This document shows positions 22,978-34,860 of a DNA stretch of 64,000 nt, in pieces. The notes below the pieces were generated by a model. The model searched no databases, was not told the DNA's origin, and was given only the letters and a program-made list of their open reading frames with translations. The DNA is from Desmodus rotundus (taxonomy: Eukaryota; Chordata; Mammalia; Chiroptera; Phyllostomidae), in NCBI RefSeq assembly GCF_022682495.2, contig NC_071397.1, positions 26,675,427 to 26,739,426 on the forward strand. Direction: 5' to 3'. Positions within the stretch are counted from its first letter, which is position 1, and every line of letters begins with the position of its first letter. The translations under genes were made by a program, and so were the position numbers.

Positions 22978-25370
22978 CCCATGAGGACCATATGGGAGAT
23001 GCTGAGGTGTAGTTTTGTTTGGTATTTCCTCATTGCAAAAAGGCTGGCAAAACTTGCAGTATCCCTAAGACTCCACTCGTGCAAAAATGTCATAAAGCCT
23101 ACCTCATGGATTTAAGTATTGAACAAAAGAAAACATGTGAAAATATTTTGTTAAATTGCCAATTTTAAATATCTCTCAAGCAAGTATTATCATGAAATCT
23201 GTCTTACTTACAAATGAATCCATTGTTCTTGACACCTTGTTATTTAGTACATATTTCAAGAAGAGGACTTCTAGTAAATTAGTGTGTAGGATTCACATTC
23301 AAAGATTATTTAATTCATTTACAAATACATATCTAATTTGCATTAATATTATACTAAAATATTATTTGGTAAAGTTAGAAATTTAATGATACTCTTAATC
23401 AGGCTATTTTTTTAATCGAACAAGCCAGGTAAGAAAACAGGAATGTTCTGTTTGACAATGACAATGGGGAAAATTACATAACTTAAATCTAACAGACACA
23501 AATCTTAGAAGAAATAAAACGTAAACCCAGGTCTTTCCTTCTCTACAAATTAAAATAAAATGTTTGTTAATGCTGTTTTACTTGTTATTAGTTAGCTTGT
23601 GTTGGTATATTGTTTTGGAGAGAAATGAATAGAACAAGTTAGAATAAATATGCCATTTCATTATTCCCTGATTTCTGGAAAGAATCTCTCATAAAAAAAG
23701 AGTATCTATAATTTTTCTAGGAAAACTTGCCATGATCATTCATGTATTTCCTTCATTAATAATAATAGTAACATTAGTACATAGGCATATTATTTACATA
23801 TCCATAACATTTATTACATGATAAATGATTTATGCTACTAGTAGTTGCTGAATAATTAATACAGTCCAAGCACATTGCCATTAGACTGAATGCCTCAGAA
23901 ATACAATTTTAAAAATAAAAAACAATTTAGACTTTAATTTCTACCATGCTGCAAATGTGTTTTCAGTAATCTGTAGACCACAAGAGTTGTTAAAAATTGC
24001 ATGTGGAAATGAAAATGAAGGGTTTCTCCTTAATGTGTTTTGACAAGCTAACTGGGCTACTGAATTTATCATGTATTTTCAAGAAACCTGTGAGATCCAG
24101 AAGCAGATATTCTAATTTTTGTCTTTATTCACATGAAAGCATTGAGGTTATGAGAAGTTACAGATATACACTTTTCAAAAAGCGAACTCAATAAATGAAC
24201 AGATATTATCATAACTAGCCAAAAGTCTTTGAATTCGATTTAATTTTGAAGCAATTTCTATACATAAACCATTTGCCAAGTATTATAAGATATAAAATGT
24301 GAGAATGTAATAATTCACATTTTAGGAAACTTAAATTCAGCATAAATGTTTAGAACCTGAGGCTACAGTGGGTTCAGAATAAGATGAAAACTTCCTCAAC
24401 TATGAATTTTTTATTTTGTATTTTTGAGGCTGAAATACTCCCACTGTTATAGGCAGAACCCTCATCTTAGATCTTTGTTATTTCCTTTATGTTTTACTAC
24501 CTTGCTCTTAGTTTTAATATTTTATTTGATTCAAACTTTTAAAAAAATGCTTTTAAAGAGTTTACTTGTATGCTTATACTTTATAACTATTTCACAAAGT
24601 CAGCATCTCAATACTATATTTTAGGCACTGATAAATACCTTCATGAAACTCAAAAAAACTTAGACATTGTTCGATCTTAACATGTATTCTCTTTTTAAGA
24701 ATGCATTTCATGACTATGCAACAAAGGTGTGATTAATAAATACCTAATGGAACAAGACTAATGTCCAGCGATTGGACCATTAAGTCTCGTAGGCTTCAGT
24801 GTAAAGACTTCCGATATAATGTCCACTCTAAACTTAAACATCAAGTTTTTATATGCTTTAGGTATTGTTTTATACATTAAATGGCTATTACAGTGACACA
24901 TTATGATGAAAGGAGATCTTTAGTAATGATAAATTGTATAATTATCTACATAAACTAACTTACAAAGCAAAACACACGGTTGAACAGAAGTGTTTAAAAC
25001 TTGTAATGTATATACTGTATCCCTAGAGACGTGATTGATTGCAGAGAATGAAGCCAGATGTAAGCCAAGAATGAAACCGCACTGCTCGGTTGAAATAATA
25101 TGCAAGTGTTGAATTGACTCAGCTTTTTCTTAGCATCATTAACAATTAGATAACTCAGACAGATTAGTTACTGGGGTGGGATAGGGTCAAACTGTAATGC
25201 TTACATATAATTGAATAACTGCATTGCATCTTTTTAAAATATTTTTATTCAGTATTTATCTATACTGATAAGTCTCTTGAGACAAATTTTGGATTCTGAA
25301 ACGTGTAGGTTATTTGGCATGTGTTAAGTAAACATTGAAAATGTTAAGGAGTCATCAAGCTAAATATTGC
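22978..25370. other. AT-rich intergenic DNA, nothing recognised
   Basis: A long plain stretch. Open frames up to 76 codons are compatible with chance. Confidence 0.6.
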
Positions 25371-25545
25371 TTTACATATATCAATTCTTTATATTCTCCC
25401 AATTATTTTCAGTTGCAGATACAAATTTTACTTTATGATGAACATGAAGAGATGAGACCCAGAAAAATAAATTATTGTGCTAAGTAGGAGAGCCAAGATT
25501 TAGAGCAAGATAGTCTGACTTGGAAAGCTACACCGTCAGGCCCCA
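25371..25545 (+). repeat. MIR-like ancient SINE
   Basis: TATTCTCCCAATTATTTTCA, GAAGAGATGAGACCCAG, AAGTAGGAGAGCCAAGATTT and TAGTCTGACTTGGAAAGC follow MIR core-to-3' order. Confidence 0.55.
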
Positions 25546-26629
25546 CATCCCCACTGGCCGGTAGCAATGTTCAGAAACTCAAGGAGCAACTTAGATTCTG
25601 TTCAACTGTAGGAGATTTCATCAGTTCACCTGCTGTGTCTTTCTTGAGCTGAAAGGGCATTTGGTCAATCCGGGACTGAAAAGAACAGTACAGCATGGGT
25701 TTGCAAACCAGATAACCCAGCTTCATGTTCCAGAGCCGTTCAATTCTGTGAGTAGGGATAATATTCTATTAAACGTCAATTCTTCAACTCGCAATGTGAG
25801 GATAATAACAGAATGTATCAAATAGATTTCAATCTAATTAGACTGAAGGTATCTGATAGGTTTTATATAGTGTTAAATATCCAGAATAACCATCATCATA
25901 TGAAATTAGATAGACAATTTGTAATAGATAAATAGATAGATCAACCCTTAATGCTCTTATTCCATTTTTACCTTTTCTTAAATATACTTGTACCTACATA
26001 TCTATAAAGTACGTCAAGCAATGTAAGCTTATGGAAATGACAAGCTTCGTTAACTTTGGTGAGTGATTGTCAGAAGGGAATGCAATATCGTGGCAGTTTG
26101 CCTAAGATTACGAAGTTGTTGTATAATTAAACACCTTTAAAGTAGAAAACGGTGCTATTTCTTCTTAATTTTTTAATTCTCTTTTTTCCTAGACCCCTCT
26201 TTTCTCAACATTCCTTTGCATATTATCTATATTACTCCCTTCTTACCACTTTCTCAAAATGGTTTAGAATTTCAATATCCTTAATCCTTTATCTTGAATG
26301 GAATCTGTTTTGCATTTTGAACTCATTCAGCCCTGAAAAAAACTTTTATATTCTTTTCTGTGACATCCTCTCAGAACCATGTGGTCCTAGATGTATCATA
26401 TCAAGAACAAAATTAGTTCAATGTATTTTACCTAAAATTTGACATTTTTGTTTGTTTGTCAATATTAACATATGCATTATAATATCATTAATAAATATTT
26501 CTATTCGCATCAATATTTACCATTTTATAAGAAAAAAATTGCACATATATATCTATATATAACAAGGAGTTGCAAGTCACCAGAATTCTGTAAAGAAAGA
26601 ATAAAGATGTTAACATTTTATTTATTTAT
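25546..26629. other. AT-rich intergenic DNA, nothing recognised
   Basis: A (GATA)-rich bit lies at about 25907-25942. A 96-codon frame at 26152-26442 is hydrophobic only because the strand is T-rich. Confidence 0.55.
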
Positions 26630-26760
26630 TTAGCCTTTATGGAGTGCTCATCACATATCAATTTCCTTTAAATCTCACAACCCGGCTCAAGCTAATGGAC
26701 TAAAATCTATTTAACAGGTGAGGAAATTGAGACCCAGTGACATCAAGAACCCTTCAGTGT
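26630..26760 (+). repeat. MIR-like ancient SINE
   Basis: TTAGCCTTTATGGAGTGCTC, TTAAATCTCACAACCC and ACAGGTGAGGAAATTGAGAC are the standard MIR landmarks in order. An (AAC)n run follows at about 26763-26788. Confidence 0.65.
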
Positions 26761-26814
26761 TCAAACAAACAAACAACAACAACAACAAAGAAAAGCAAGT
26801 ACAGGAGCAAGGAT

Positions 26815-27005
26815 ATAGTCTTCACCCTTTGGTTTCTTGGGCGCCAAAGCTGACGTGGGATCCGCCACACATACCTGCACTGTAGCTGTAGAGCTTCCAC
26901 CTATGGGAGGCGGGGGTGGGTAGTTGAGAAACAAAGGTGAAGTCTTTGCCCTCAGAGTGTAATGCGCAGACGCAGACACAGACACGCACAGACTTCACAC
27001 AAAGC
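26815..27005. other. CpG-bearing unassigned patch
   Basis: GGGCGCCAAAGCTGACGTGG, GATCCGCCACACATAC and GCGCAGACGCAGACACAGAC are CpG-containing, unlike the neighbourhood. The patch contains GGAGGCGGGGGTGGG. I cannot assign it to a repeat or a gene. Confidence 0.3.
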
Positions 27006-27064
27006 GATCACCTGCACTAATTGCTATATCAGAGAGAGCATTGACTTTTTTGTTTTTATTTATT

Positions 27065-27240
27065 TATTTTTTGCCAGGAACACTTTTACCAGGCTTATAA
27101 GAATCATCTAATTTCTCAATGTGGCTATGTAGTGAGTTTTTATCTCCATTTTACAGATGAGGAAACTGAAACTGTAAAATGGAGTTTTACAGAGAAGTGA
27201 AACTTTCTGTGGTTAATAATCTTTAGCATCTTGATTTTGG
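27065..27240 (+). repeat. MIR with a 13-bp perfect hairpin
   Basis: TTGCCAGGAACACTTTTACC and CCATTTTACAGATGAGGAAA identify a MIR. The arms CTCCATTTTACAG (27144-27156) and CTGTAAAATGGAG (27172-27184) are perfect reverse complements separated by 15 bases. This is unusual because the right arm replaces the normal MIR continuation. Confidence 0.7.
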
Positions 27241-27336
27241 TCCAAACTCATAGTCACTTTGGTCAAGTTAGAAAAAAAAAAAAATCAATGTTATAGGTAA
27301 TCCAAAGGATGGAGCTTGTAAAGTTAAAAGTCAGAT

Positions 27337-28422
27337 TGTTACAGAGCAAGGCGGGGGGTGGTTCACGATAAATTATTACAGAAAGGATCCCCCTTTTCTG
27401 TCTCTGGAGGCCCCCCTCCCCGCACACACACACCTGCTGGGTTTGCAATGCCCGCTGCCAGAGGAAAGACCTCTCTCAATGCCAGAGACTGGTGAAAAGG
27501 AAAGGAATTATTTATTTAAAAGTTACACAGACTTAGAGTAATGACTTAATGTCTTCATTAAGACACTAAAGCCCTTTAGAATACCCACAGATGCACAGTC
27601 CTTCCCTCTCCCTGTGCCCAGTCCGGGGTACCGTGTCTCAGGAAAAGAAGTAGAAGTCCGTGATTCAGGCTCCCGGCACCATCAGCTGGGTGGCTGCTGC
27701 AATCTCCAGTTAATCCAAAGCCATGAGGCACCTTCTCATGGCCCACCAGCAAGAGTCCTTTCTCCCCTCTTCTTCCCGGCAAAGTCTCTCCTGCTGCCTA
27801 AACCGCGTGGCAAAAAGAAGCACCCCAAAACCACATGGTCCTCTTCTATTCACTCCGGAACCGCATGGTCCTCTCTTTTCCCCTCAGAACCGCGTGGTCC
27901 TCCCCCTATGACTGCTGCGCCTAGGTTTAAATCCCAGCGCCCATTTTTCTTTGCAGCCCCATTTCCGACTCCTCCTACAGTCAGTTACACCTGCCAGCAT
28001 CCCCGTACTCTTCCAGCTTTACTGGGCTGCCATAGTAAGTCCCGGCAGGTGTGGCCCCATGGCGTGGAGCCAATCATCTCCAAGCTCTCCCACAGGCCCT
28101 GTAACCAGGGGGAGTTGCTTCCCAGTCCCATCTAGGGTGGAATTCACTCCCATCCCCTGGGCTCAAAGCATGGGCACAGCTATTTAACATATCTATGAAA
28201 CCAGTTAAAGGTTATAGATATGTTAAATGACCATGCCAGGGGTTGGCTGCAAAGCTGTTGCTACCCAAAACAGCTCTGAATGGCCCTGTTCCATGTGTCC
28301 CATCCCCCCTGGCTCAGGCTTTTGGGGGTGAGGACATCCTATATATATTTTTCAAATATTTCCTGGACACCTTGAGTTCTGGACCCTTCTTGAGGCCCTC
28401 CTCTTGGCTGCACCCTGCTTCG
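27337..28422 (-). mobile_element. Solo ERV LTR, family A/B, inverted copy
   Basis: This LTR of about 1.09 kb is the inverted counterpart of 34,861-36,080. Read on the minus strand it starts CGAAGCAGGGTGCAGCC (expected TG mutated to CG) and ends in CTCTGTAACA. The 4-base sequence ATCT (AGAT on +) flanks both ends at 27333-27336 and 28423-28426, the duplication length expected of class I (gamma-like) ERVs. The complement of a polyadenylation signal (TTTATTTAAAAG) is at about 27509. The U3 holds about three copies of a 'GACCACGNGGTTCTG' unit (27826-27905). A 15-bp perfect hairpin occupies 28182-28196 and 28214-28228. Open frames of 173, 78 and 62 codons here are non-coding accidents. There is no internal retroviral sequence. 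Confidence 0.85.
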
Positions 28423-28689
28423 AGATTACCCTAAATCCTTAGGAGTGACTTCAGTAAGTTTTTGTGCCAATCCTAGTGATCAAGGACAGTGCACGGCATG
28501 GTGGTATTGGAGGCAGTGTTGTGCGAGGAAAACAAGAAGAGAGTGGGAGTCAGAGCTCCGGGTTAATCTGGCACTTACATAGAGCACAACTTCAAGAATA
28601 TTGAAATCTCTTCGCTTTAAACCTTTCTGTTAACTCCAGACCTGATTACCTTAATAACTATAAGTAGCTTAAAAAATAGTTTAGCATAA

Positions 28690-29580
28690 TTAAACTAAAA
28701 CAACAAAACAAAATCACTTCACCTATTTCATCCTCTACCTCTATCTCTTAAAACTACGAATTTGTTCTATTTATGAACTTGTTTTTTTGTTCAAGATTCC
28801 ACTTATAAGAGAGATCATACGGTTTTCCTCTATTTCTCTTTTTTCAATTTAGTTCACTTAGTATAATGCCTTGGAAGTCCATCCAAAGATTGATGTTGTT
28901 GCAAATGAAAGTAATTTATTCTTTTGATGGCTGAAATATACTGGTTATATGTAAAATGTATTCATCCATAAGTGGACGCTTATGTTGTTCCCACATCTTG
29001 GCTATTATAAATAATGCTTCAATGAACATAGGGGTGTATGCATGTTTTTTAATTAGTATTTTTGCTTTCTTCAATTAAGTCCCCAGATAGGAAATTGCTG
29101 GATTATATGGGAGTTATATTTTAAACTGTTTGAGAAACTTTCATACTATTTCACAGAGTGGTTGCCTCCGTTTATATTCCTTCTAACAATGCATAAGGAT
29201 TTTGTTTTCTTTACATCCTCACCAACATTTTCCATATCTTATCTTTTTGATAATGACTCTTCTAACAGGTGTGAGGTGATACCACCTCATTGTGCTTTTG
29301 ATTTGCAGTTCCCTGGTGCATCTTTTCATGTACCTCTTGGCCATTGGATATCTTCTTTGGGGAAAAAAATGTCTATTCAGATCTTCTGTCTGACTTTTAA
29401 TTGGACAGGTTTTTTTTCCTATTGAGTTGAATAAGTTAATTATATATTTTAGATTAACCCCTCACCAAATATATGATTCTCAATTATTTTTCTAACATTC
29501 AGTAGGTTGTCTTTTCAGTTTGTTGATTATTTCCTTTGCTTTGCAGAGACTTTTTAGTTTGATGTATTATCACTTTTTTC
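28690..29580 (-). mobile_element. L1 3' part (end of ORF2 and 3' UTR), antisense, old
   Basis: Read on +, the complement of the L1 3' region passes by in order: AATTTGTTCTATTTATGAAC, AAGATTCCACTTATAAGAGA, GTTCACTTAGTATAATGCCT, TATTATAAATAATGCTTCAA, GGTGTGAGGTGATACCACCT and GAGACTTTTTAGTTTGATGT. This covers the distal part of ORF2 and the 3' UTR. Many stops and indels break the frame. An 87-codon + frame at 29162-29425 is antisense to it and meaningless. The divergence suggests an L1M-age insertion, older than the L1 at 44.9 kb. Confidence 0.85.
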
Positions 29581-29799
29581 CCTTTTATAAAATATCTATT
29601 TTTAAAAAATCACACTGTACAAATTTAGCTAGAATATTCTCAATATCCGTATTTATAAAAAGGTGAACACACTAGTTAACAGACAAATTTTCATTGCTGT
29701 TTATTTTTAAATTAGGAAGGAAAATAATTTTTTTCAGGTACAAGATAGTAAATGTCTAGAAAACATTCAAAGAGCTGGGTAATAAAAAGCTTACGAGTC

Positions 29800-30420
29800 A
29801 CCATCTGGCTGTCCCAGTGGAAACCACATTCAAATGCACCAGAACGGCATCCCCGCTGTGGGACGGGGCCTCTCGGATCCAGGTCAGACGCTCAATGGGA
29901 TTCCCAGCGCTAGCTCATGTAGCATGGAAGTTTGTGCTTAGGGTAAAACCTGCATAATTTGTTCATAATTTCCTGTTTCTCTAACAAAGTGGGTTTTCTG
30001 ACCAGTTGTTACAAAGGTCTGTAAAAAAGCACAAAGCTTCTGTGAAGTGGTTTTTCTGAAAAAGTTAAGAAAAAGTTGTGTCCTCCAGTTCAGTCTGTAT
30101 ACTCACTCACACAGACGGCGGGAACCAGGAAACCACACACGTCCAAGGCCCGGAACCCTGGTTTCTTCAAAGGTTATTTTAGAAGCTTAGAGCAACTTTC
30201 AGCTCTGTCATTTCCAATCGTCTCACCACCATAGTTCAGCTCCCTCTAAACTGAATTCACCCTTTCTCACGCAAACTGTCTGGGAACTGCACCGCAGGGG
30301 ATCTGCAGGACTTCAGAAAATCAAATGAACAAGGCAGACAAGGACATTGTAAAGCCTGAGGCTGGGAGACTGAGAGGCGCCCTTCACATTCCCGGTGGTG
30401 GTGTAAAACATGCAAACGAG
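29800..30420. other. CpG-bearing single-copy-looking patch
   Basis: Between AT-rich flanks, this stretch holds clustered CpGs (GGCATCCCCGCTGTGGGACG, CCTCTCGGATCCAGG, CAGACGGCGGGAACC, GAGGCGCCCTTCACATTCCC). It includes a 99-codon minus frame (30257-30556) with no recognisable domain. I see no repeat family. Candidates are a decayed LTR, a distal enhancer, or an exon of a non-coding RNA. Confidence 0.35.
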
Positions 30421-32355
30421 TTTGTGCATAGTTTTTATATTCTGCCATTTTACTGACTTTGTTCAATGAAATGGAGATAAGTAATTTACCTAATAAAGAA
30501 TTCCAAGTAATGTTAGTACAGATTCTCATCAAATTTGGAAAAGAATGGATAAACACTGATGTAAAAGTTATAACTGCACAGTATTTCAGCTGAGATATAT
30601 GTTGTGTTTTTCAATGAATAGTGAATAAATGTTTAAATACCATTTATTGATATACAATTACTGTAAGTGTACAATGACAAAAAATCCCACTGCGGAAATA
30701 CACAGAGATGTGTCAAATGAACTTTCTGCTTATACTTCTAAAATACAATCAACTTTGGCATGTCCTAGGAAATAAGTCCCATTACTTTTAAAATGTACAA
30801 ATAATAAATAACAATACAGACTGTCCTTGAAGTGTATGAAGATGCACAGAAAAATTTTGTGAAACTGCTATGTCTGGTTGTTTCTGAATAGAGGATATGA
30901 GTGAGTTATTCACACCATCAGTAACTACCATTTCCAAATTTTTAGTTCACTCTCTTTTCAAATGTTTTGGTAGCTAATTGCAACACATTTTAAAGAAATA
31001 ACTTTTTCCTTTCCATTCATTTTATTACTAAGATTAGCGATTGGGTTTACATTAATACCAGTCTTCACAAATAACAGAAAATTATTATGTCATAATAATT
31101 ACTGTGCTGCCAAAAAAGTGGAGAGCAATCTAACTCATTCGACATGAGAATTATGGGTGATTGCTCAGGATCACTTATTGAAAGATTAATTCATCTGGAA
31201 TCAAATATTTTAAATTATCTCATAGATTGTGTAGTTCTTTCATAAATTAGAATCTTATACTTTGTAGCTATCTCAGATTCCTCCTAATTCACTGTTTTAT
31301 CTGAAGAAGATTCCTGTGACTTTTGACATGTGACTTTTGGCTTCCGCTTTAATGCATGCAGAAGCCGCCACACTATTAAAGATAGCCCTTCTCACTCCCC
31401 ATTAGTTGAACCAAAGTTCCTCCAAACTTGTTATTTGCATAGGGGTTATTACAAAACACCTTTATCTATGTTTTTATTTTACTTTCATCGTGACCTATCA
31501 AATAGATATGACAGATATACTATCCCAAGCTTCTAGCTAGAATCATGGTTCATAGATGCAGCTTTTTCAAAATGTTGTATTTAAAAATTGACAGCTGAGA
31601 CATAATCCCAGGCCTTCTGATTTCTAAGCAGGACTCATTTTACCCCATATGCTATAGGCAAATCCCCCATTAATTTTCAAGCTTTTTTAAAAAATAAAAT
31701 CATTACATTAAACCCCTTTGCACATGAATCACCTTTATTATTTGGCAACATTCCTCATGGTCACTCTACAAATCAGGATAATCAAGACCAAGTGCCCATT
31801 ATTTTTGGCTTATCAAAATATCCTTAAATAACCTGATTTCTTATGATTTCTTACACTCTCCTCAGAAACTTAACAATATTCCAGAGCTTCTGAGATGGTA
31901 GGAGTCAAGTAATGCACTCAGTGACGTGGTCTGCATAGGACTGTCTTCAGGGGTAAACTAAACTCTCTTGTACTGAACACTATTTCAACTAATACGTTCA
32001 CTGTTTAAAAGTCACATAACTTTAGTGGTTCATATTCAGCAAAAAAAACCCCCAAAGCCTTTAACAAGCACTACAGTGGATCTGATTCTTACCAATTCTT
32101 GTACTTGTAGAATTTTTTAACCTAAATGCATTCATTTACATTTACTCTTGTTAAACATGATCCTCTTGAATTTTATATGCCAGTTCATTCTGTCAGGAAC
32201 TTTATGAATCTTATTTTTGTCACCCATCATATTTTATCTTTTTCTGCTTTATGTCCTCTACTAAGTTGATAAATGTAACTTCCAAAAGTTACATTTTGAT
32301 CCAAAATTATTTGAAAAAAAACAATTGCATAAAACTAAGCTGTAAATTTTACACG
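30421..32355. other. AT-rich intergenic DNA, nothing recognised
   Basis: A MIR-like trace may exist at about 31595-31660 (GCCTTCTGATTTCTAAGCAG). Otherwise plain. Confidence 0.55.
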
Positions 32356-32440
32356 CGCATCCTCAAGGTTTGGTTTCTTCATTTCTAAAACAGTAGAGTT
32401 GAACTAGACAACCTCAGTGACCGTTTCTAGCTCAACATTC
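32356..32440 (-). repeat. MIR/MIR3-like trace, inverted
   Basis: GTTTGGTTTCTTCATTTCTA, AGTTGAACTAGACAACCTCA and CGTTTCTAGCTCAACATTCT follow a familiar old SINE pattern ('cctcatctgtaaaatg ... actagatgacctc ... ccagctctaacattct'). Confidence 0.45.
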
Positions 32441-33003
32441 TATTACAAACAAATAATAGCCACATTATGCTAAATAAATACTCATATACAAATATATATA
32501 CACAAGTATATCGCTTAAAACACCTAAAGTCTCTAATTCATAATACTTTTACTATTAATTATTAATTTTAAGTTTAATATGTATAAAGAAAACCCCTATG
32601 TGTAGGGTTCTAACTCACCAGTATATTGTGATTACCTGTGAGGCATTCCAAACTAATTTGTTAATAGTAATAATTAAACAAAATGGTTATTTTTAAATTT
32701 TGTCATTATAATGAAGGTGATTCAATTATACCTCAAAGATAAATACATCCCTATTCTGTTTACATTCCAATGATATTCTTGAGTGGGAAAGAAAGAATAG
32801 AGATACAGATACTGTGTCAAACCTTTAGTATCCAGAGGGATAAATTCCAACCTACTTATGTTAAAATGTGAAAGAAAAGTGTGGGAATCTAAATTGAACT
32901 GAAGTACCTTGACTAAGAGAATGCATCTTTTTTGCCCCGTGAGCCTTGAAATGCAGCATTGTTGTGCACAGACTTCAGTTCTACTTTCTACTGGCACAAC
33001 AAG

Positions 33004-33507
33004 TGAAACTGATAGGGGACTCAAGAGTTGGAAAATTTTAGTTCAGGGTAAAAAGTTGTAAGCCTAGCAAGTCTTGTACATGTTAAAGCTTTTGTTTCAG
33101 AAACTGCAGATAATGCCTGTCCTGCCTCCTGGGAAAACGGCTAATCTCCTGGGACACTGCTAAAGATTACCGCCTGGGGACAACTGGAAGCATCCAGGCC
33201 TTTGTGTTCCAGGGAGAGACAGATGACCATCTGCCCGTGGGCACAGTTAATTGCCCAGGACAGGAATGTTGCAGTTTCTTTCACCTAATCCTCCCTGAAT
33301 TTCAAAGCCCCCACTGCACCTTGTCTATTCAGTGTTATAAAAAAGTCTGGACTGGAAAGAGAAGATGGTCTGTTAGGGTGTGAACCCGCCATCTTCTCAG
33401 ATCGCCAGCCACCTGAATAAAGGGCCCGTAAAGATTCAATCGCTGTCATTGCTTATTGGGTTTGGTAGTGACAGGCAGCCCGAACGCCGGTGTCCTTTCC
33501 AGTTTCA
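33004..33507 (+). mobile_element. Solo retroviral LTR, family D copy 2
   Basis: It aligns along its length with 15,423-15,933 in the same orientation. The termini form a perfect 8-base inverted repeat, TGAAACTG at the left and CAGTTTCA at the right, which is the expected TG...CA LTR form. TATA-like GTTATAAAAAAG is at about 33334, and AATAAAG (polyadenylation signal) at about 33417. The U5 carries CAGGCAGCCCGAACGCCGGT, which is shortened in the other copy. No internal sequence is attached, and no convincing target-site duplication was found. Confidence 0.75.
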
Positions 33508-34480
33508 AAAAGACAGACAGATTAATTGAAGAGACGTTTTAAAAGTAATCCTTAAATTAGTTCAGTTACATATAACAAAAACTCATTTTTCGGCATTCTA
33601 TAATTTACACTTTATGTAAAACAGTTTTGTTTGGTGATCATTGTTCCATGAAATAATACACATATAACTAACGATATAAATGAGGAAAAGTTTTTCAACT
33701 ATGTAAGTTGTTTTTCTTCAGTATGGTAATTAGAAAATGAAAATAAGCTTCAATCTCAAAATTCAGATATCTAAAAGTTGGTCATAGATTTAAAGTATGT
33801 TTGCTGAAAAAAATAAATGATGTACAAAATTGCATTGTTACTAACATAATAAATTATGCTGAAGAGTAAATTATTTTCTCAATCCCCTTAAATAAAAAAG
33901 GATGTTATTAGTGAATACATTTCCCTTTTCCAGAATTTTGGATAATATATATTGTAATGCAATGTCAGATCTCAGATACATTTTAGCAAACATAACTTTA
34001 AATGTATTGTTGAGCTATATTGAAAAAGATAGAAATCCCTGAGGAGTAGGGAAAAAAAACTAACTAAAATTACAAAAATAAGTAAATACTAAGTGTTTAT
34101 ACTGTAATAAAAAAATTCTCATAATAGGAATTTAGAATTTGGGAGATTTGCAGCATCTTGGCCTTTAAAATTTGGGGGATGTAAATCTGAGACTCCTGCT
34201 TCAAAGCTGCATCCTCAAAACGCTATAATGGAATAATGGGGTTTTTTGATATGTCTATTGATGGAGGAACCAATGAAAAACTTTGATGTCAGTTGGCTCC
34301 AAGGGGAAATACTTATTATAATAATAGCAATACTAATATCCCTCCCCAGAGAATATCTAACTGTAGGTACCTAACTACACCTAACTATGGAAATAGAGGT
34401 AATATTGTCATCTTCTCTTCTGTGTGTGTCAAATGTCTTTCTGCATCTCTTTTACAGAGAAACTTTTAATTATTTTTTAA
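33508..34480. other. AT-rich intergenic DNA, nothing recognised
   Basis: No gene, RNA or repeat that I can support. Confidence 0.6.
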
Positions 34481-34499
34481 GAAACCCCTGGATAATCTG

Positions 34500-34860
34500 A
34501 AAGATCTCTCAATTTCAAGGTCCCTAATTTAATCACATCTGCAAAGAGTTTTTATTTTTTCACATAGAGTAACAATCACGGGTTCCAGGGATTAGGACAT
34601 AGATTATGTTCTTTTTTCTTTCTTTTTTCATGAGGACAGATATTTTCTTTTTTTTTAGTTTACTATAGTCCACTCTCTTGGCCCTAAAATTTTATTTTCA
34701 TCTTCAAACTTCATCCCAATATCCCCAAGAGTTTCAACCCATTACAGCATCAACTCAAGTCAAAATTCTCATACAAATACCATCATCTCAAAAGACCAAA
34801 ATCTCATTAACTAAATTATATAAATTATGTGTGATTGATAATCTGAATGTGGTCCCATCT
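34500..34860 (+). repeat. Old interspersed repeat, partial
   Basis: TTTAATCACATCTGCAAAGA and CACGGGTTCCAGGGATTAGG are landmarks of a common old mammalian repeat whose name I cannot give safely. A related stretch is at 46,060-46,130. The segment ends where the ERV LTR at 34,861 is inserted. Confidence 0.4.

Noticed and set aside
27614..28187. Open frames of 173 and 78 codons on +
   Set aside because: They lie wholly inside the inverted solo LTR. The copy at 34,861 shows corresponding frames on its other strand with indels from the U3 repeat, so the frames are a property of GC-rich LTR DNA rather than protein.
30257..30556. 99-codon minus frame
   Set aside because: No recognisable domain and no neighbouring exon signals. 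Reported only as part of the CpG-bearing patch.
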